A DNA stretch of 60,643 nucleotides from an uncultured Sphingomonadales bacterium (GTDB taxonomy: Bacteria > Pseudomonadota > Alphaproteobacteria > Sphingomonadales > Sphingomonadaceae): positions 1 through 60,643 of the forward strand of contig CALCBC010000019.1 in the NCBI GenBank assembly GCA_937898525.1. The letters are read 5' to 3'. The notes beneath the pieces were generated by a model. It searched no databases, was not told where the DNA came from, and saw only the letters and a program-made list of their open reading frames with translations. The translations under genes and the position numbers were made by a program. Within the stretch, counting starts at the first letter, position 1, and each line of letters opens with the position of its first letter. Below are positions 23,820-32,340 of the stretch, in pieces.

Positions 23820-26750
23820 ATGACTCCGTTTACGCGCGCGCTACGCGCTCTCGCCCCGCTCCTGCTGCTGGCTCCGCTTCCCGGCGCGGCGCAGCAGGTC
23901 GCGCCGCTCCAGGCCGCTGCATCGCTGCCGGCGCCGCGCTACGCGCAGCCTGACGATCCGTGGATCTATCGCGGCACCGACATTCCGATTGATCGCGAGT
24001 GGCTGTTCGGCGAGATGCCCAACGGGCTGCGCTATGCCGTGCGTCACAACCGCGTGCCCCCGGGGCAGGTGTCGATCCGCGTGCGGATCGATGCGGGCTC
24101 GCTCCACGAGCAGGATTCCGAGCGCGGCTTCGCCCACCTGGTCGAGCACCTGACCTTCCGCCAGTCGAAATACCTCGGCGATGGAGAAGCGATCCCGCAC
24201 TTCCAGCGCTGGGGGGCGAGCCTCGGTAACGACACCAACGCGATCACCAGCCCGACGCAGACCGTCTACAAGCTGGATCTTCCCAACGCCGACTTCGCCA
24301 AGCTCGACGAGAGCCTGAGGCTGTTGTCGGGGATGATCCGCGAGCCCGCGCTGAGCGCGGCCAACCTTCGCGCCGAAGTGCCGATCGTGCTGGCCGAGCG
24401 CCGCGAGCGCAACGGCCCCGAGCGGCGAATCCTCGAGGCGACCAACGCTCTCTACTTCAGCGGCCAGCGCCTGGCCGACCGGCTGCCGATCGGTACGGTC
24501 GAGACGTTGCAGGGGGCCACGGCGCGCGCGGTCCAGGCGTTCCACCGGCGCTGGTACCGGCCCGAGAACGCGGTAATCGTGATCGCCGGCGACGCCGACC
24601 CGCAGCAGCTCGCCGCGCTCGTCGAGCGCTACTTCGGCGACTGGACGGTCCCGGGCCCGGTTACGCCCGAGCCCGATTTCGGCCGCCCGGTGGCGCCGGA
24701 GGGTGCCGATCCCGCCAATCCGGTGGGCGAGACACGGGTACTTGTCGAGCCGGGCCAGCCGCGCATGCTGAGTTTCGCCGTGCTGCGGCCTTGGCAGCAG
24801 GTGACCGACAACATCGAGTACAACCGCGGCTTGCTGCTCGACGCTGTGGCCGAGACGATCATCAACCGCCGCCTCGAGATGCGCGCGCGCGAGGGCGGTA
24901 GCTTCCTGTTTGCCTCGGTTGGTCGGCAGAAGAGCAGCCGCTCGGCCGACGGCACGTTCGTCGACATCACCCCGCTCAGCGACGACTGGCGCACCGCGCT
25001 GGCCGATGTGCGCGCGGTGATTGCCGACGCTGTGGCCAACCCGCCGAGCCAGGACGAGATCGACCGCGAGGTGGCGCAGTTCGACCTCGTGTTCGCCAAC
25101 CAGGTGGAGCAGAGCCGGATCCAGGCGGGCTCCGAGCTCGCCGACACCGTGGTCGGCGCAGTCGACATTCGCGAGGCGGTCGCCTCTCCCGAGACCATCC
25201 TCCAGGTGTTTCGCGACATGAAGGCGCGCTTTACGCCCGAGGCGATCCACGAGCGGACCCGGGAGATGTTCACCGGCACGGTCATCCGGGCGCTGCTGCT
25301 GACGCCCGAGCCCGGCGAGGCGACCGAGGAGGACCTGCGCCAGGCCATGCTCGCCGAAGTCGACGTCGAGGGCGCCGTCCGGGCGTCGGCCGAAGCGATC
25401 GACTTCGCCGACCTGCCCCCGATCGGCGAGCCGAGCGACCCGATCGTCCGACGGCCGCTCGGCGTGTTCGTGAACGGCGACGTCGAGCTGCTCGAATATT
25501 CCAACGGGGTGCACGCCTTGGTCTGGCCGACCGATAACGAACCGGGTCGGGCGACCGTCCGCGTCCGATTCGGCGGTGGGCTGCAGAGCTTCACCGAGGA
25601 GGAGGCTCCGTACATCAGGCTCGGGCAGGCGGCACTGTTCAGCTCGGGGATCGGCCCGCTCGGGCAGAACGAGCTCGACCGGCTGGCTACCGGGCGCAAG
25701 CTCGGGCTGAACTTCCGCATCCAGGACGGGACCTTCGTGTTCGAAGGCCAGACCCGAGCGAGCGACGTCGCCGACCAGATCTACCTGTTCGCGGCCAAGC
25801 TCGGGCAGCCGCGGTGGGACCCGGCACCCGTCGAGCGCGCGAAGGCCGCGCTGCTGCTGGCCTACAACAGCTACGGCGGCGACCCGAACAGCACGCTGGC
25901 GCGCGACCTCGAGTGGCTGCTGCACGACCGCGATCCGCGCTACGCGACGCCGACGCCCGAAGCCCTGCGCAAAACCACGCCCGAGGGTTTCAAGGAAGTC
26001 TGGTCGCGGATGCTGGCGCAGGGGCCGATCGAGGTCGAAGTGTTCGGCGACTTCGACCGTGAGACGGTTGTTCAGGCCCTGTCGCGCACCTTCGGTGCGC
26101 TTCCACCGCGCGAACTCGTCTCCTCAGAGCTGCTTGCGCGCCGCACCACGTTCCCCGAGGCGACCGCCACACCGGTCGTGCTCAACCACCGCGGCGAGCC
26201 CGACCAGGCCGCGGCCGTCATCGCGTGGCCCGGCGGGGCCGGCTCGGCCGGTCTGCCGCAGCGGCGCAAGCTCGACCTGCTCACGCAGATCTTCTCGAAC
26301 CGGCTGCTCGACGCGATGCGCGAACGGGCGGGGGCGAGCTACTCGCCCTATGTCGGCTCGAACTGGCCGCTCGATACGACCAGCGGGGGCAACATCCTCG
26401 CGATTGCCCAGCTACCGCCCGAGCAGGTGTCGCACTTTTTCGAGGCTGCCGAGGAAATCGCCGCCGACCTGACCGCCAATGGGCCGACGGCCGACGAGGT
26501 GGCGCGCGTGACGGAGCCGATGTTGCAGCTGCTCAACCGCGCGCAGACCGGGCACGGGTTCTGGCTACAGCAGCTCGAAGGTGCGTCGTACGACCGCAAC
26601 CGCCTCGTCTACATTCGCACGCTGGTGAGCGATTATACGCGGGTGACGCCTAAGGAAATGCGGGAGCTGGCCGCGCGCTATTTCGGACAGCACCAGGGCT
26701 GGCGTCTCGCGGTGCTGCCAGAATCGGGAGCGCGTGCGGCCGGGCGGTGA
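23820..26750 (+). CDS. Exported M16-family zinc metallopeptidase
   Basis: 976 residues from the ATG at 23820, which gives the signal peptide ALAPLLLLAPLPGAAQQ; 30 further codons upstream are open but not signal-like. The inverted zinc motif H106-L-V-E-H110 identifies a pitrilysin/insulinase peptidase. Several M16 domains follow: about residues 60-290 (active), 290-530, 560-760 and 780-976, so active and inactive halves lie in one chain. Probably degrades peptides in the periplasm. It stands alone, divergent from nfuA. Confidence 0.95.
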   Translation: MTPFTRALRALAPLLLLAPLPGAAQQVAPLQAAASLPAPRYAQPDDPWIYRGTDIPIDREWLFGEMPNGLRYAVRHNRVPPGQVSIRVRIDAGSLHEQDSERGFAHLVEHLTFRQSKYLGDGEAIPHFQRWGASLGNDTNAITSPTQTVYKLDLPNADFAKLDESLRLLSGMIREPALSAANLRAEVPIVLAERRERNGPERRILEATNALYFSGQRLADRLPIGTVETLQGATARAVQAFHRRWYRPENAVIVIAGDADPQQLAALVERYFGDWTVPGPVTPEPDFGRPVAPEGADPANPVGETRVLVEPGQPRMLSFAVLRPWQQVTDNIEYNRGLLLDAVAETIINRRLEMRAREGGSFLFASVGRQKSSRSADGTFVDITPLSDDWRTALADVRAVIADAVANPPSQDEIDREVAQFDLVFANQVEQSRIQAGSELADTVVGAVDIREAVASPETILQVFRDMKARFTPEAIHERTREMFTGTVIRALLLTPEPGEATEEDLRQAMLAEVDVEGAVRASAEAIDFADLPPIGEPSDPIVRRPLGVFVNGDVELLEYSNGVHALVWPTDNEPGRATVRVRFGGGLQSFTEEEAPYIRLGQAALFSSGIGPLGQNELDRLATGRKLGLNFRIQDGTFVFEGQTRASDVADQIYLFAAKLGQPRWDPAPVERAKAALLLAYNSYGGDPNSTLARDLEWLLHDRDPRYATPTPEALRKTTPEGFKEVWSRMLAQGPIEVEVFGDFDRETVVQALSRTFGALPPRELVSSELLARRTTFPEATATPVVLNHRGEPDQAAAVIAWPGGAGSAGLPQRRKLDLLTQIFSNRLLDAMRERAGASYSPYVGSNWPLDTTSGGNILAIAQLPPEQVSHFFEAAEEIAADLTANGPTADEVARVTEPMLQLLNRAQTGHGFWLQQLEGASYDRNRLVYIRTLVSDYTRVTPKEMRELAARYFGQHQGWRLAVLPESGARAAGR

Positions 26751-26850
26751 GGCAGTCTCGTTGGCTTTGAAACGATAACCGAAGTAACATTTGCGCCGCT
26801 TGCCACCGAGGAGTAGGGGCGCGGCCCTTCGATAGCAGTGGAATTTCGAC

Positions 26851-28224
26851 GTGGGTAAGACTTGGACACCGGACAGCTGGAAGCGGCACGAGGCACGGCA
26901 TCTTCCCGTGTACCCCGACGCCGACGCGCTCGCCCAGGCCGAGTCGACCCTCGGCAATTTCCCGCCACTCGTGTTCGCGGGTGAGGCGCGCGCGCTGAAG
27001 GCGTCGCTGGCTGACGTCGCCGCGGGCAAGGGCTTCCTGCTTCAGGGCGGCGACTGCGCGGAGAGCTTCGCCGAGTTCCACCCGAACAACATCCGCGACA
27101 CCTTCCGGGTGCTGTTGCAGATGGCGGTGGTGCTGACTTTCGCCAGCAAGCTGCCGGTGGTGAAGGTGGGACGCATGGCCGGCCAGTTCGCCAAGCCACG
27201 CAGCTCGCCGACCGAGACGCAGGGCGACGTGACTCTGCCGAGCTACCTCGGCGACAACGTCAATGCGATCGAGTTCACCGAGGAAGCGCGCCGCAACGAC
27301 CCGATGCGGATGATTCGCGCCTACAGCCAGTCCGCGGCGACGCTTAACCTGCTGCGCGCGTTCGCCAGCGGCGGTTATGCCAACCTGCGGCAAGTCCACC
27401 AGTGGACGCTCGACTTCATGGGCCGCAGCCCGTGGGCCGAGCGCTTCAAGGACGTGGCCGACCGGATCGGCGAGGCGCTCGATTTCATGGAGGCGTGCGG
27501 GGTCGATCCCGAGACCGTGCCGCAGCTCAAGTCGACGAGCTTCTACACCAGCCACGAGGCGCTGCTGCTGCCCTACGAGCAGGCGCTCACCCGGCAGGAT
27601 TCTCTGACCGGCCAGTGGTACGACACCAGCGCCCACTTCCTCTGGGTCGGCGACCGCACGCGGTTCGACGGCAGTGCGCACATCGAGTTCCTGCGCGGGG
27701 TCGGCAACCCGATCGGAATGAAGTGCGGCCCAAGCCTCGAGCCGGATATGCTGCTGCGGCTGCTCGACGTGCTCAATCCGGCGCGCGAGCCCGGCCGGAT
27801 CACCCTGATCGCGCGCTTCGGACACGACAAGGTCGAGTCCGGCCTTCCGCGACTCGTCCGCGCAGTGAAGCGGGAAGGCCATCCGGTCGTGTGGAGCTGC
27901 GATCCGATGCACGGCAACGTGATCAAGACCGACGGTGGCTTCAAGACGCGGCCGTTCGACCGGATTCTTTCGGAAGTGAAGGGCTTCTTCGCGGTTCACC
28001 GCGACGAAGGCACGCACGCGGGCGGCATTCACGTCGAGATGACCGGGCAGGACGTGACCGAGTGCACCGGCGGCGCCGTCGCCATCACCGACGAGGGCCT
28101 CGCCGACCGGTATCACACGCACTGCGACCCGCGGCTCAATGCCGCGCAGTCGCTCGAGCTCGCCTTCCTGCTTGCCGAGATGCTCAACCTCGAGCTCAAC
28201 GAACGGCACCGGGACGCTGCCTGA
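26851..28224 (+). CDS. Class II 3-deoxy-D-arabino-heptulosonate-7-phosphate synthase
   Basis: 457 residues from a GTG start. Catalyses the first step of the shikimate pathway from PEP and erythrose 4-phosphate. The metal-site Cys is in LLQGGDCAESFAEF; KCGPSLEPDML, RLVRAVKREGHPVVWSCDPMHGNVIKT and HVEMTGQDVTECTGG are all conserved in the plant-like class II enzymes. The N-terminus KTWTPDSWKRHEARHLPVYPD is the usual one, which supports the GTG although its ribosome site is weak. Not in an aromatic operon; egtB follows after 90 bases. Confidence 0.96.
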   Translation: MGKTWTPDSWKRHEARHLPVYPDADALAQAESTLGNFPPLVFAGEARALKASLADVAAGKGFLLQGGDCAESFAEFHPNNIRDTFRVLLQMAVVLTFASKLPVVKVGRMAGQFAKPRSSPTETQGDVTLPSYLGDNVNAIEFTEEARRNDPMRMIRAYSQSAATLNLLRAFASGGYANLRQVHQWTLDFMGRSPWAERFKDVADRIGEALDFMEACGVDPETVPQLKSTSFYTSHEALLLPYEQALTRQDSLTGQWYDTSAHFLWVGDRTRFDGSAHIEFLRGVGNPIGMKCGPSLEPDMLLRLLDVLNPAREPGRITLIARFGHDKVESGLPRLVRAVKREGHPVVWSCDPMHGNVIKTDGGFKTRPFDRILSEVKGFFAVHRDEGTHAGGIHVEMTGQDVTECTGGAVAITDEGLADRYHTHCDPRLNAAQSLELAFLLAEMLNLELNERHRDAA

Positions 28225-28314
28225 CCCTATCGGGGAACGTCTCGGGAACTGCCGGCTTTTCTTTCCTGCCCCGGTGCGTCATCCTCTCGGCGCACCAGGC
28301 CAGGGAGGATTCGC

Positions 28315-29565
28315 TTGCCCGAAGCCCAGCGCCAGTCGGCCGGTGAGCCCGCCATGTCGCTAGCCGCGCGCTACGCGGCGACGCGACGCCTGAGCGAAGA
28401 CCTGGCGGGCCCTCTTTCAGAGGCTGACGCGACGATCCAGTCGATGCCCGACGCCTCGCCGACCAAGTGGCACCTCGGGCACACGACCTGGTTCTTCGAA
28501 ACCTTCCTGCTGCGCGACCACCTGCCGGGCTACCGGCTGTTCGACGAGAGCTGGCCGTTCCTGTTCAATTCCTATTACGAGGCGGAGGGTTCGCGGATCC
28601 CCCGTCCAAGGCGCGGGATGCTGTCGCGCCCGCCGCTCGACGGGATCCTCGACTGGCGCGCGCACGTCGATGCGGCGATCCAGCCGCTGCTCTCCGTTCC
28701 GGCCCTGGCGCCGCTGGTCGAGCTCGGCATTGCGCACGAACAGCAGCACCAGGAGCTGCTGCTGACCGACATCAAGCACGCATTGTTCCAGAACCCGCTC
28801 GGTCCGGCGATGTGGGCTTCGCCCGAGCCCGTCGTCCGCCCCACCGAGCAGGCTCCCGAATGGTACGAGCACCCGGGTGGGATCACCCTCATCGGCCATG
28901 GCGGCTTCGTCGGCGGCAGGGCCTTCGCGTTCGACAACGAAGGCCCGCCGCACCGCGTGATGCTCGAACCGTTCGCGCTCGCCGGGCGACTGGTCAGCAA
29001 CGGCGAATGGGAGCAGTTCATCGCCGACGGTGGCTACCACACCGCGTCGCTGTGGCTGTCCGACGGGTGGGACTGGGTTCGTCGCAAGGGGATCCAGGCG
29101 CCGCTCTACTGGTTCGAGGGGGAGCACTTCACGCATAGCGGATGGCAGGTTCGCGACCCCTGGGCTCCGGTCACGCACATCTCGTACTTCGAAGCCGATG
29201 CCTACGCGACCTGGGCGGGCGCCCGGCTGCCCACCGAGTTCGAGTGGGAGACGATCGCTCAGGATCACGACCCGGCGGCGGGCAACCAGCTCGACCGGGC
29301 GGGGCCTCCGCTGCCGCGCGGCGGGGCGTCGCTGTTCGGCGACTGCTGGCAGTTCACTCGCTCCGCCTACCTGCCCTATCCGCGCTTCAAGCCGGCGGCG
29401 GGCGCGGTCGGCGAGTACAACGGCAAGTTCATGGCGGGACAGTGGGTGCTCAAGGGGGCCAGCTGCGCGACGCCGCGCGGCCACTCGCGGCCGAGCTACA
29501 GGAACTTCTTCTACCCGCACCAGCAGTGGCAGTTCACCGGCCTCAGGCTGGCGAAGGACCTTTGA
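28315..29565 (+). CDS. egtB: Ergothioneine biosynthesis sulfoxide synthase EgtB
   Basis: 416 residues from a TTG at 28315 that has GGAGG seven bases upstream; an ATG 39 bases later (28354) is the alternative. A non-heme iron enzyme that joins oxygen, a thiol donor and trimethylhistidine. The N-terminal DinB_2 domain supplies the iron ligands: counting from the ATG, His in WHLGHTTW (40 or 43) and H128-x3-H132 (HEQQHQE). The C-terminal FGE-sulfatase fold ends in FGDCWQFTRSAYLPYPRF...SCATPRGHSRPSYRNFFYPHQQWQFTGLRLA. Overlaps egtD by one base (TGATG). Confidence 0.95.
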   Translation: MPEAQRQSAGEPAMSLAARYAATRRLSEDLAGPLSEADATIQSMPDASPTKWHLGHTTWFFETFLLRDHLPGYRLFDESWPFLFNSYYEAEGSRIPRPRRGMLSRPPLDGILDWRAHVDAAIQPLLSVPALAPLVELGIAHEQQHQELLLTDIKHALFQNPLGPAMWASPEPVVRPTEQAPEWYEHPGGITLIGHGGFVGGRAFAFDNEGPPHRVMLEPFALAGRLVSNGEWEQFIADGGYHTASLWLSDGWDWVRRKGIQAPLYWFEGEHFTHSGWQVRDPWAPVTHISYFEADAYATWAGARLPTEFEWETIAQDHDPAAGNQLDRAGPPLPRGGASLFGDCWQFTRSAYLPYPRFKPAAGAVGEYNGKFMAGQWVLKGASCATPRGHSRPSYRNFFYPHQQWQFTGLRLAKDL

Positions 29566-30551
29566 TGGCGGTGCCGAAGGGTCTTGCGCTGGTCGAATAC
29601 GACGAGGAAGGCGTCGCCAGGGCGTTTCGCGCCGAAGTGCTGGAAGGGCTCGCGCAGCAGCCAAAGGCGATCCCCTCGCGATGGTTCTACGACGACGCGG
29701 GATCGGCGCTGTTCGAGGCGATCACGCAGCTGCCCGAGTACTATCCGACGCGCGCCGAGACGGCGATTCTGCGCGAGCGCTGTGCCGACTTTCGCCGGCT
29801 GATCGCACCCGGGCGCGCCGTAGTCGAATTCGGCTCGGGATCGTCGGTCAAGACGCCGCTCCTGCTCGAGTGCATCGATCCCGCGGCCTATGTCCCGCTC
29901 GACATTTCGGGCGACTTTCTGCGCGCTGCGGCCGCTGACCTTGCCGGGAAGTTCCCCAGTCTGCCCGTCTATCCGGTCGAGGCCGACTTCATGCAGCCGG
30001 TCCGGCTGCCCGACGCCGTCGCAACGCTGCCCAAGCTCGGCTTCTTCCCCGGCTCGACGATCGGCAACATGGTGGCGCGCACGGCGGTCGATCTGCTGCG
30101 GTCGATGCGCCAGACGCTCGGCGGCGACGCGCTGCTGCTGATCGGAATGGACCTTATCAAGGACGTAGCCGTGCTCGAGGCCGCCTACGACGACGCGCAA
30201 GGTGTCACGGCCGAGTTCAACCTCAATCTCGCGCGTCGCGTCAACCGCGAGCTCGGCGGCACGATCCCGGTCGACCGGTTGCGTCACGTCGCGCGCTGGA
30301 ACGACACGTATGCTCGCATCGAGATGCATCTCGAAGCCCTTGAGGACATCGAGTTCGAGGTCTCCGGGGAGCATTTCGCGCTGGCCAGGGGCGAGACGAT
30401 CCACACCGAGAACAGCCACAAGTTCGACCGGCGCAGCCAGTACACGCTGCTGCTGGCCGGCGGCTGGACGCCCATCGATCGCTGGCTCGATCCGGAGGAG
30501 CAGTTCTCGCTCATCCTCGCCGAGGCCACCCGGCCGCGCAACGCGCCGTGA
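29565..30551 (+). CDS. egtD: L-histidine N-alpha-methyltransferase EgtD
   Basis: 328 residues. Trimethylates histidine to hercynine with SAM, the first step of ergothioneine synthesis. The SAM loop is VVEFGSGSSVKTPLLLE, and the substrate-binding tail IHTENSHKFD matches the Glu/Ser pair of mycobacterial EgtD. Starts inside the egtB stop. EgtB plus EgtD is the minimal pair when the C-S lyase (EgtE) and thiol donor come from elsewhere; no egtA, egtC or egtE is present in the window. Confidence 0.96.
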   Translation: MAVPKGLALVEYDEEGVARAFRAEVLEGLAQQPKAIPSRWFYDDAGSALFEAITQLPEYYPTRAETAILRERCADFRRLIAPGRAVVEFGSGSSVKTPLLLECIDPAAYVPLDISGDFLRAAAADLAGKFPSLPVYPVEADFMQPVRLPDAVATLPKLGFFPGSTIGNMVARTAVDLLRSMRQTLGGDALLLIGMDLIKDVAVLEAAYDDAQGVTAEFNLNLARRVNRELGGTIPVDRLRHVARWNDTYARIEMHLEALEDIEFEVSGEHFALARGETIHTENSHKFDRRSQYTLLLAGGWTPIDRWLDPEEQFSLILAEATRPRNAP

Positions 30552-31488
30552 GCGAGTGGGCTCCCGCCTGGCCACGGCTCGACCGTGCAGCGGACGGGGG
30601 CACGATCGAGACGCTGCACCTGCTGCTCCAGCTCGTCGGCAAGCTGCCGTTGCGGCTGCACCCGTGGGTCAACCACGGCTGGCACGTGGCGCTCAGGCTT
30701 TCGCCGCGCGGGTTCCTTACCCGAAGCCTGCCCGCCGGCGAGCGGCACTTCACGGTCGAGCTCGACGTGCTCGACGGGGCTCTGCGGATCGAGTGCGACA
30801 ACGGTTCACGAGGGACCTGCCCGTCGCCGGCAAGACTGTCGCCGAGGTGCACGGCGAATTGGCGGAGACGCTCGCGGGACTCGGACTTCCAGCGCCGCTT
30901 CAAGGGGCGCCCAATGAGATTCCCCACCCGGTGCCGTTCGCCGAAGACCACCGCCCACGCGAGTGGAACGCCGACGCGGCGCGGCGCCTGCACGGCGCGT
31001 TCCTCTGCGCTGACCGCGGCTTCAACCGCTTCCGCGCGCTCTACCGCGGCAAGTCCTCGCCGAGCCACCTGTTCTGGGGCGCCTTCGACCTTGCGGTGAC
31101 GCGCTTTTCTGGCCGCAGGGCGCCGCTCCACCCGGGTGGCGTGCCCGGGCTGCCTGACGCCGTGACGCGCGAGGCCTACAGCCACGAGGTGATCAGCGCC
31201 GGCTTCTGGCCCGGCGGCAGCGGGTTCGAGGAGGCTGCCTTCTACGCTTATGCCTACCCTACGCCGAGGGCGCTTTCGGTCAGACCGGTCGAGCCTGCGC
31301 GGGCGTTCTGGCACCGCGACTTGCGCGAGTTCGTCCTGCCTTACGCGGCGGTTCGTGAGGCCGCCGACCCCGAGGTGACGTTGCAGCGCTTCCTGCAATC
31401 GACCTTCGAGGCAGCTGCGGACTTGCTCGATTGGCCCGGGGGCCTGGCGGTCGACGGGCCTCCCTGTTTCGGACATCCGCCCACATGA
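30548..31488 (+). pseudogene. DUF5996-family gene with a one-base frameshift
   Basis: The first part starts with GTG overlapping the egtD stop and reads well (HLLLQLVGKLPLRLHPWVNHGWHVALRLSPRGFLTRSLPAGERHFTVELDVLDGALRIECDNG). Near 30803 the frame breaks; the continuing protein (FTRDLPVAGKTVAEVHGELAETL...LLDWPGGLAVDGPPCFG) lies in the -1 direction frame. One added G in ACAACGGTTCACG would restore IECDNGFTRDLPV. Both halves fit the DUF5996 pattern, roughly 310 residues in all. No slippery run or hairpin suggests programmed frameshifting, so this is either a recent inactivation or a sequencing error. Function of the family unknown. Confidence 0.82.
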
Positions 31489-31531
31489 CCGGCGCATCGA
31501 AATGTCGCCGGGCACTGCCTATATAGCCGCC

Positions 31532-32206
31532 ATGGACTTCGCCCCCGTCTGGGACCAGTTCGTGCACAACGTCAGCGCCTTGCCGCAGTCGAGCCTGCTG
31601 CTGGCGGCGCTCGGCGCGATGCTGATCGGCGTCGCGGGATCGATGATGATCCGACGCACGCCGGCTTTTGGCCGGCTGTTGCGCACTGCCAGCACGCTCG
31701 GGCTGATGAGCATCCTCGTGCTGGTAGTGCTCCAGCTCGCGCGGATCGATTCGCGGTTCGAGCTGGCGGTGCCGCAGATCGGCCTGCCCGAGCAGGTGGT
31801 TGAGGGTGGCGAGACCCGGCTGCGTCGTGCCCCCGACGGGCATTACTGGCTGCGCGCCGAGATCAACGGCCACCCGGCGAACTTCCTCGTCGACACGGGC
31901 GCGACGCTAACCGCCATCTCCTCGGAAACCGCGGCGGCCGCCGGAATAGAGCCGCGCCCGTCGGGGCTGCCGGTCCGGATGCAGACCGCCAACGGAACCG
32001 TGGCGGCGAGCATCACGACCATCGATGAGCTGCGCTTCGGCAATGTCGTCGCCCGCGGGCTCGATGCGGTGATCGCGCCGGGCCTCGGGCCGACAAACGT
32101 GATCGGGATGAACTTCCTCTCCCGTCTCGCCGTGGTGCGGCTCGAAGGCGACACGATGATCCTCGTCCCGCACAACCCGCAACCGCCGTTCGACCCGCAG
32201 CGCTGA
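31532..32206 (+). CDS. Membrane-anchored retropepsin-like aspartic protease
   Basis: 224 residues from the ATG at 31532 (ten more codons are open upstream). An N-terminal hydrophobic region has two segments (SLLLAALGAMLIGVAGSMMI; TASTLGLMSILVLVVLQLA), then a clan AA domain with active-site FLVDTGATLTAIS and the second-half GLGPTNVIGMNFLSRL. It matches the TIGR02281-type clan AA aspartic proteases of alphaproteobacteria. One catalytic Asp per chain implies a dimer with the domain facing the periplasm. Substrate unknown. Confidence 0.88.
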   Translation: MDFAPVWDQFVHNVSALPQSSLLLAALGAMLIGVAGSMMIRRTPAFGRLLRTASTLGLMSILVLVVLQLARIDSRFELAVPQIGLPEQVVEGGETRLRRAPDGHYWLRAEINGHPANFLVDTGATLTAISSETAAAAGIEPRPSGLPVRMQTANGTVAASITTIDELRFGNVVARGLDAVIAPGLGPTNVIGMNFLSRLAVVRLEGDTMILVPHNPQPPFDPQR

Positions 32207-32210
32207 TCGA

Positions 32211-32261
32211 AAAGGAGGGACAGTCCCCCCTTTCTGGAAAAGAGGGACTGTCCCTCTTTTC
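32211..32261. repeat. Pair of inverted GGGACAGTCCC palindromes (REPIN-like)
   Basis: Copy one, 32211-32233, has arms AAAGGAGGGAC / GTCCCCCCTTT with one mismatch around A. Copy two, 32237-32261, has perfect 12-base arms GAAAAGAGGGAC / GTCCCTCTTTTC around T. The A versus T centre shows the copies are in opposite orientations, three bases apart, the arrangement of a REP doublet. The single copy at 152-174 is the same element. No RAYT-type transposase gene lies in the window. It may also terminate transcription after the protease gene. Confidence 0.72.
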
Positions 32262-32340
32262 AGCTCCGCCGGCTGCGCGTTGACCTGAGCCGCCGCTGCC
32301 GTCAGTCTTTGCCGGCATAACGGACCGACGGAGAGGACGC

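Noticed and set aside
23841..25925. Minus-strand open frame of 694 codons opposite the M16 peptidase
   Set aside because: Same cause; the peptidase has its zinc motif and signal peptide on the plus strand, and the antisense product shows no recognisable domain.
28315..29565. Formylglycine-generating enzyme for the nearby sulfatase
   Set aside because: The FGE-like fold is the C-terminal half of EgtB. The N-terminal DinB_2 iron site and coupling to egtD show it is ergothioneine synthase.
30780..30830. Programmed ribosomal frameshifting in the DUF5996 gene
   Set aside because: No slippery heptamer, internal Shine-Dalgarno or strong downstream stem is evident; ACAACGGTTCACG is better explained by loss of one G.
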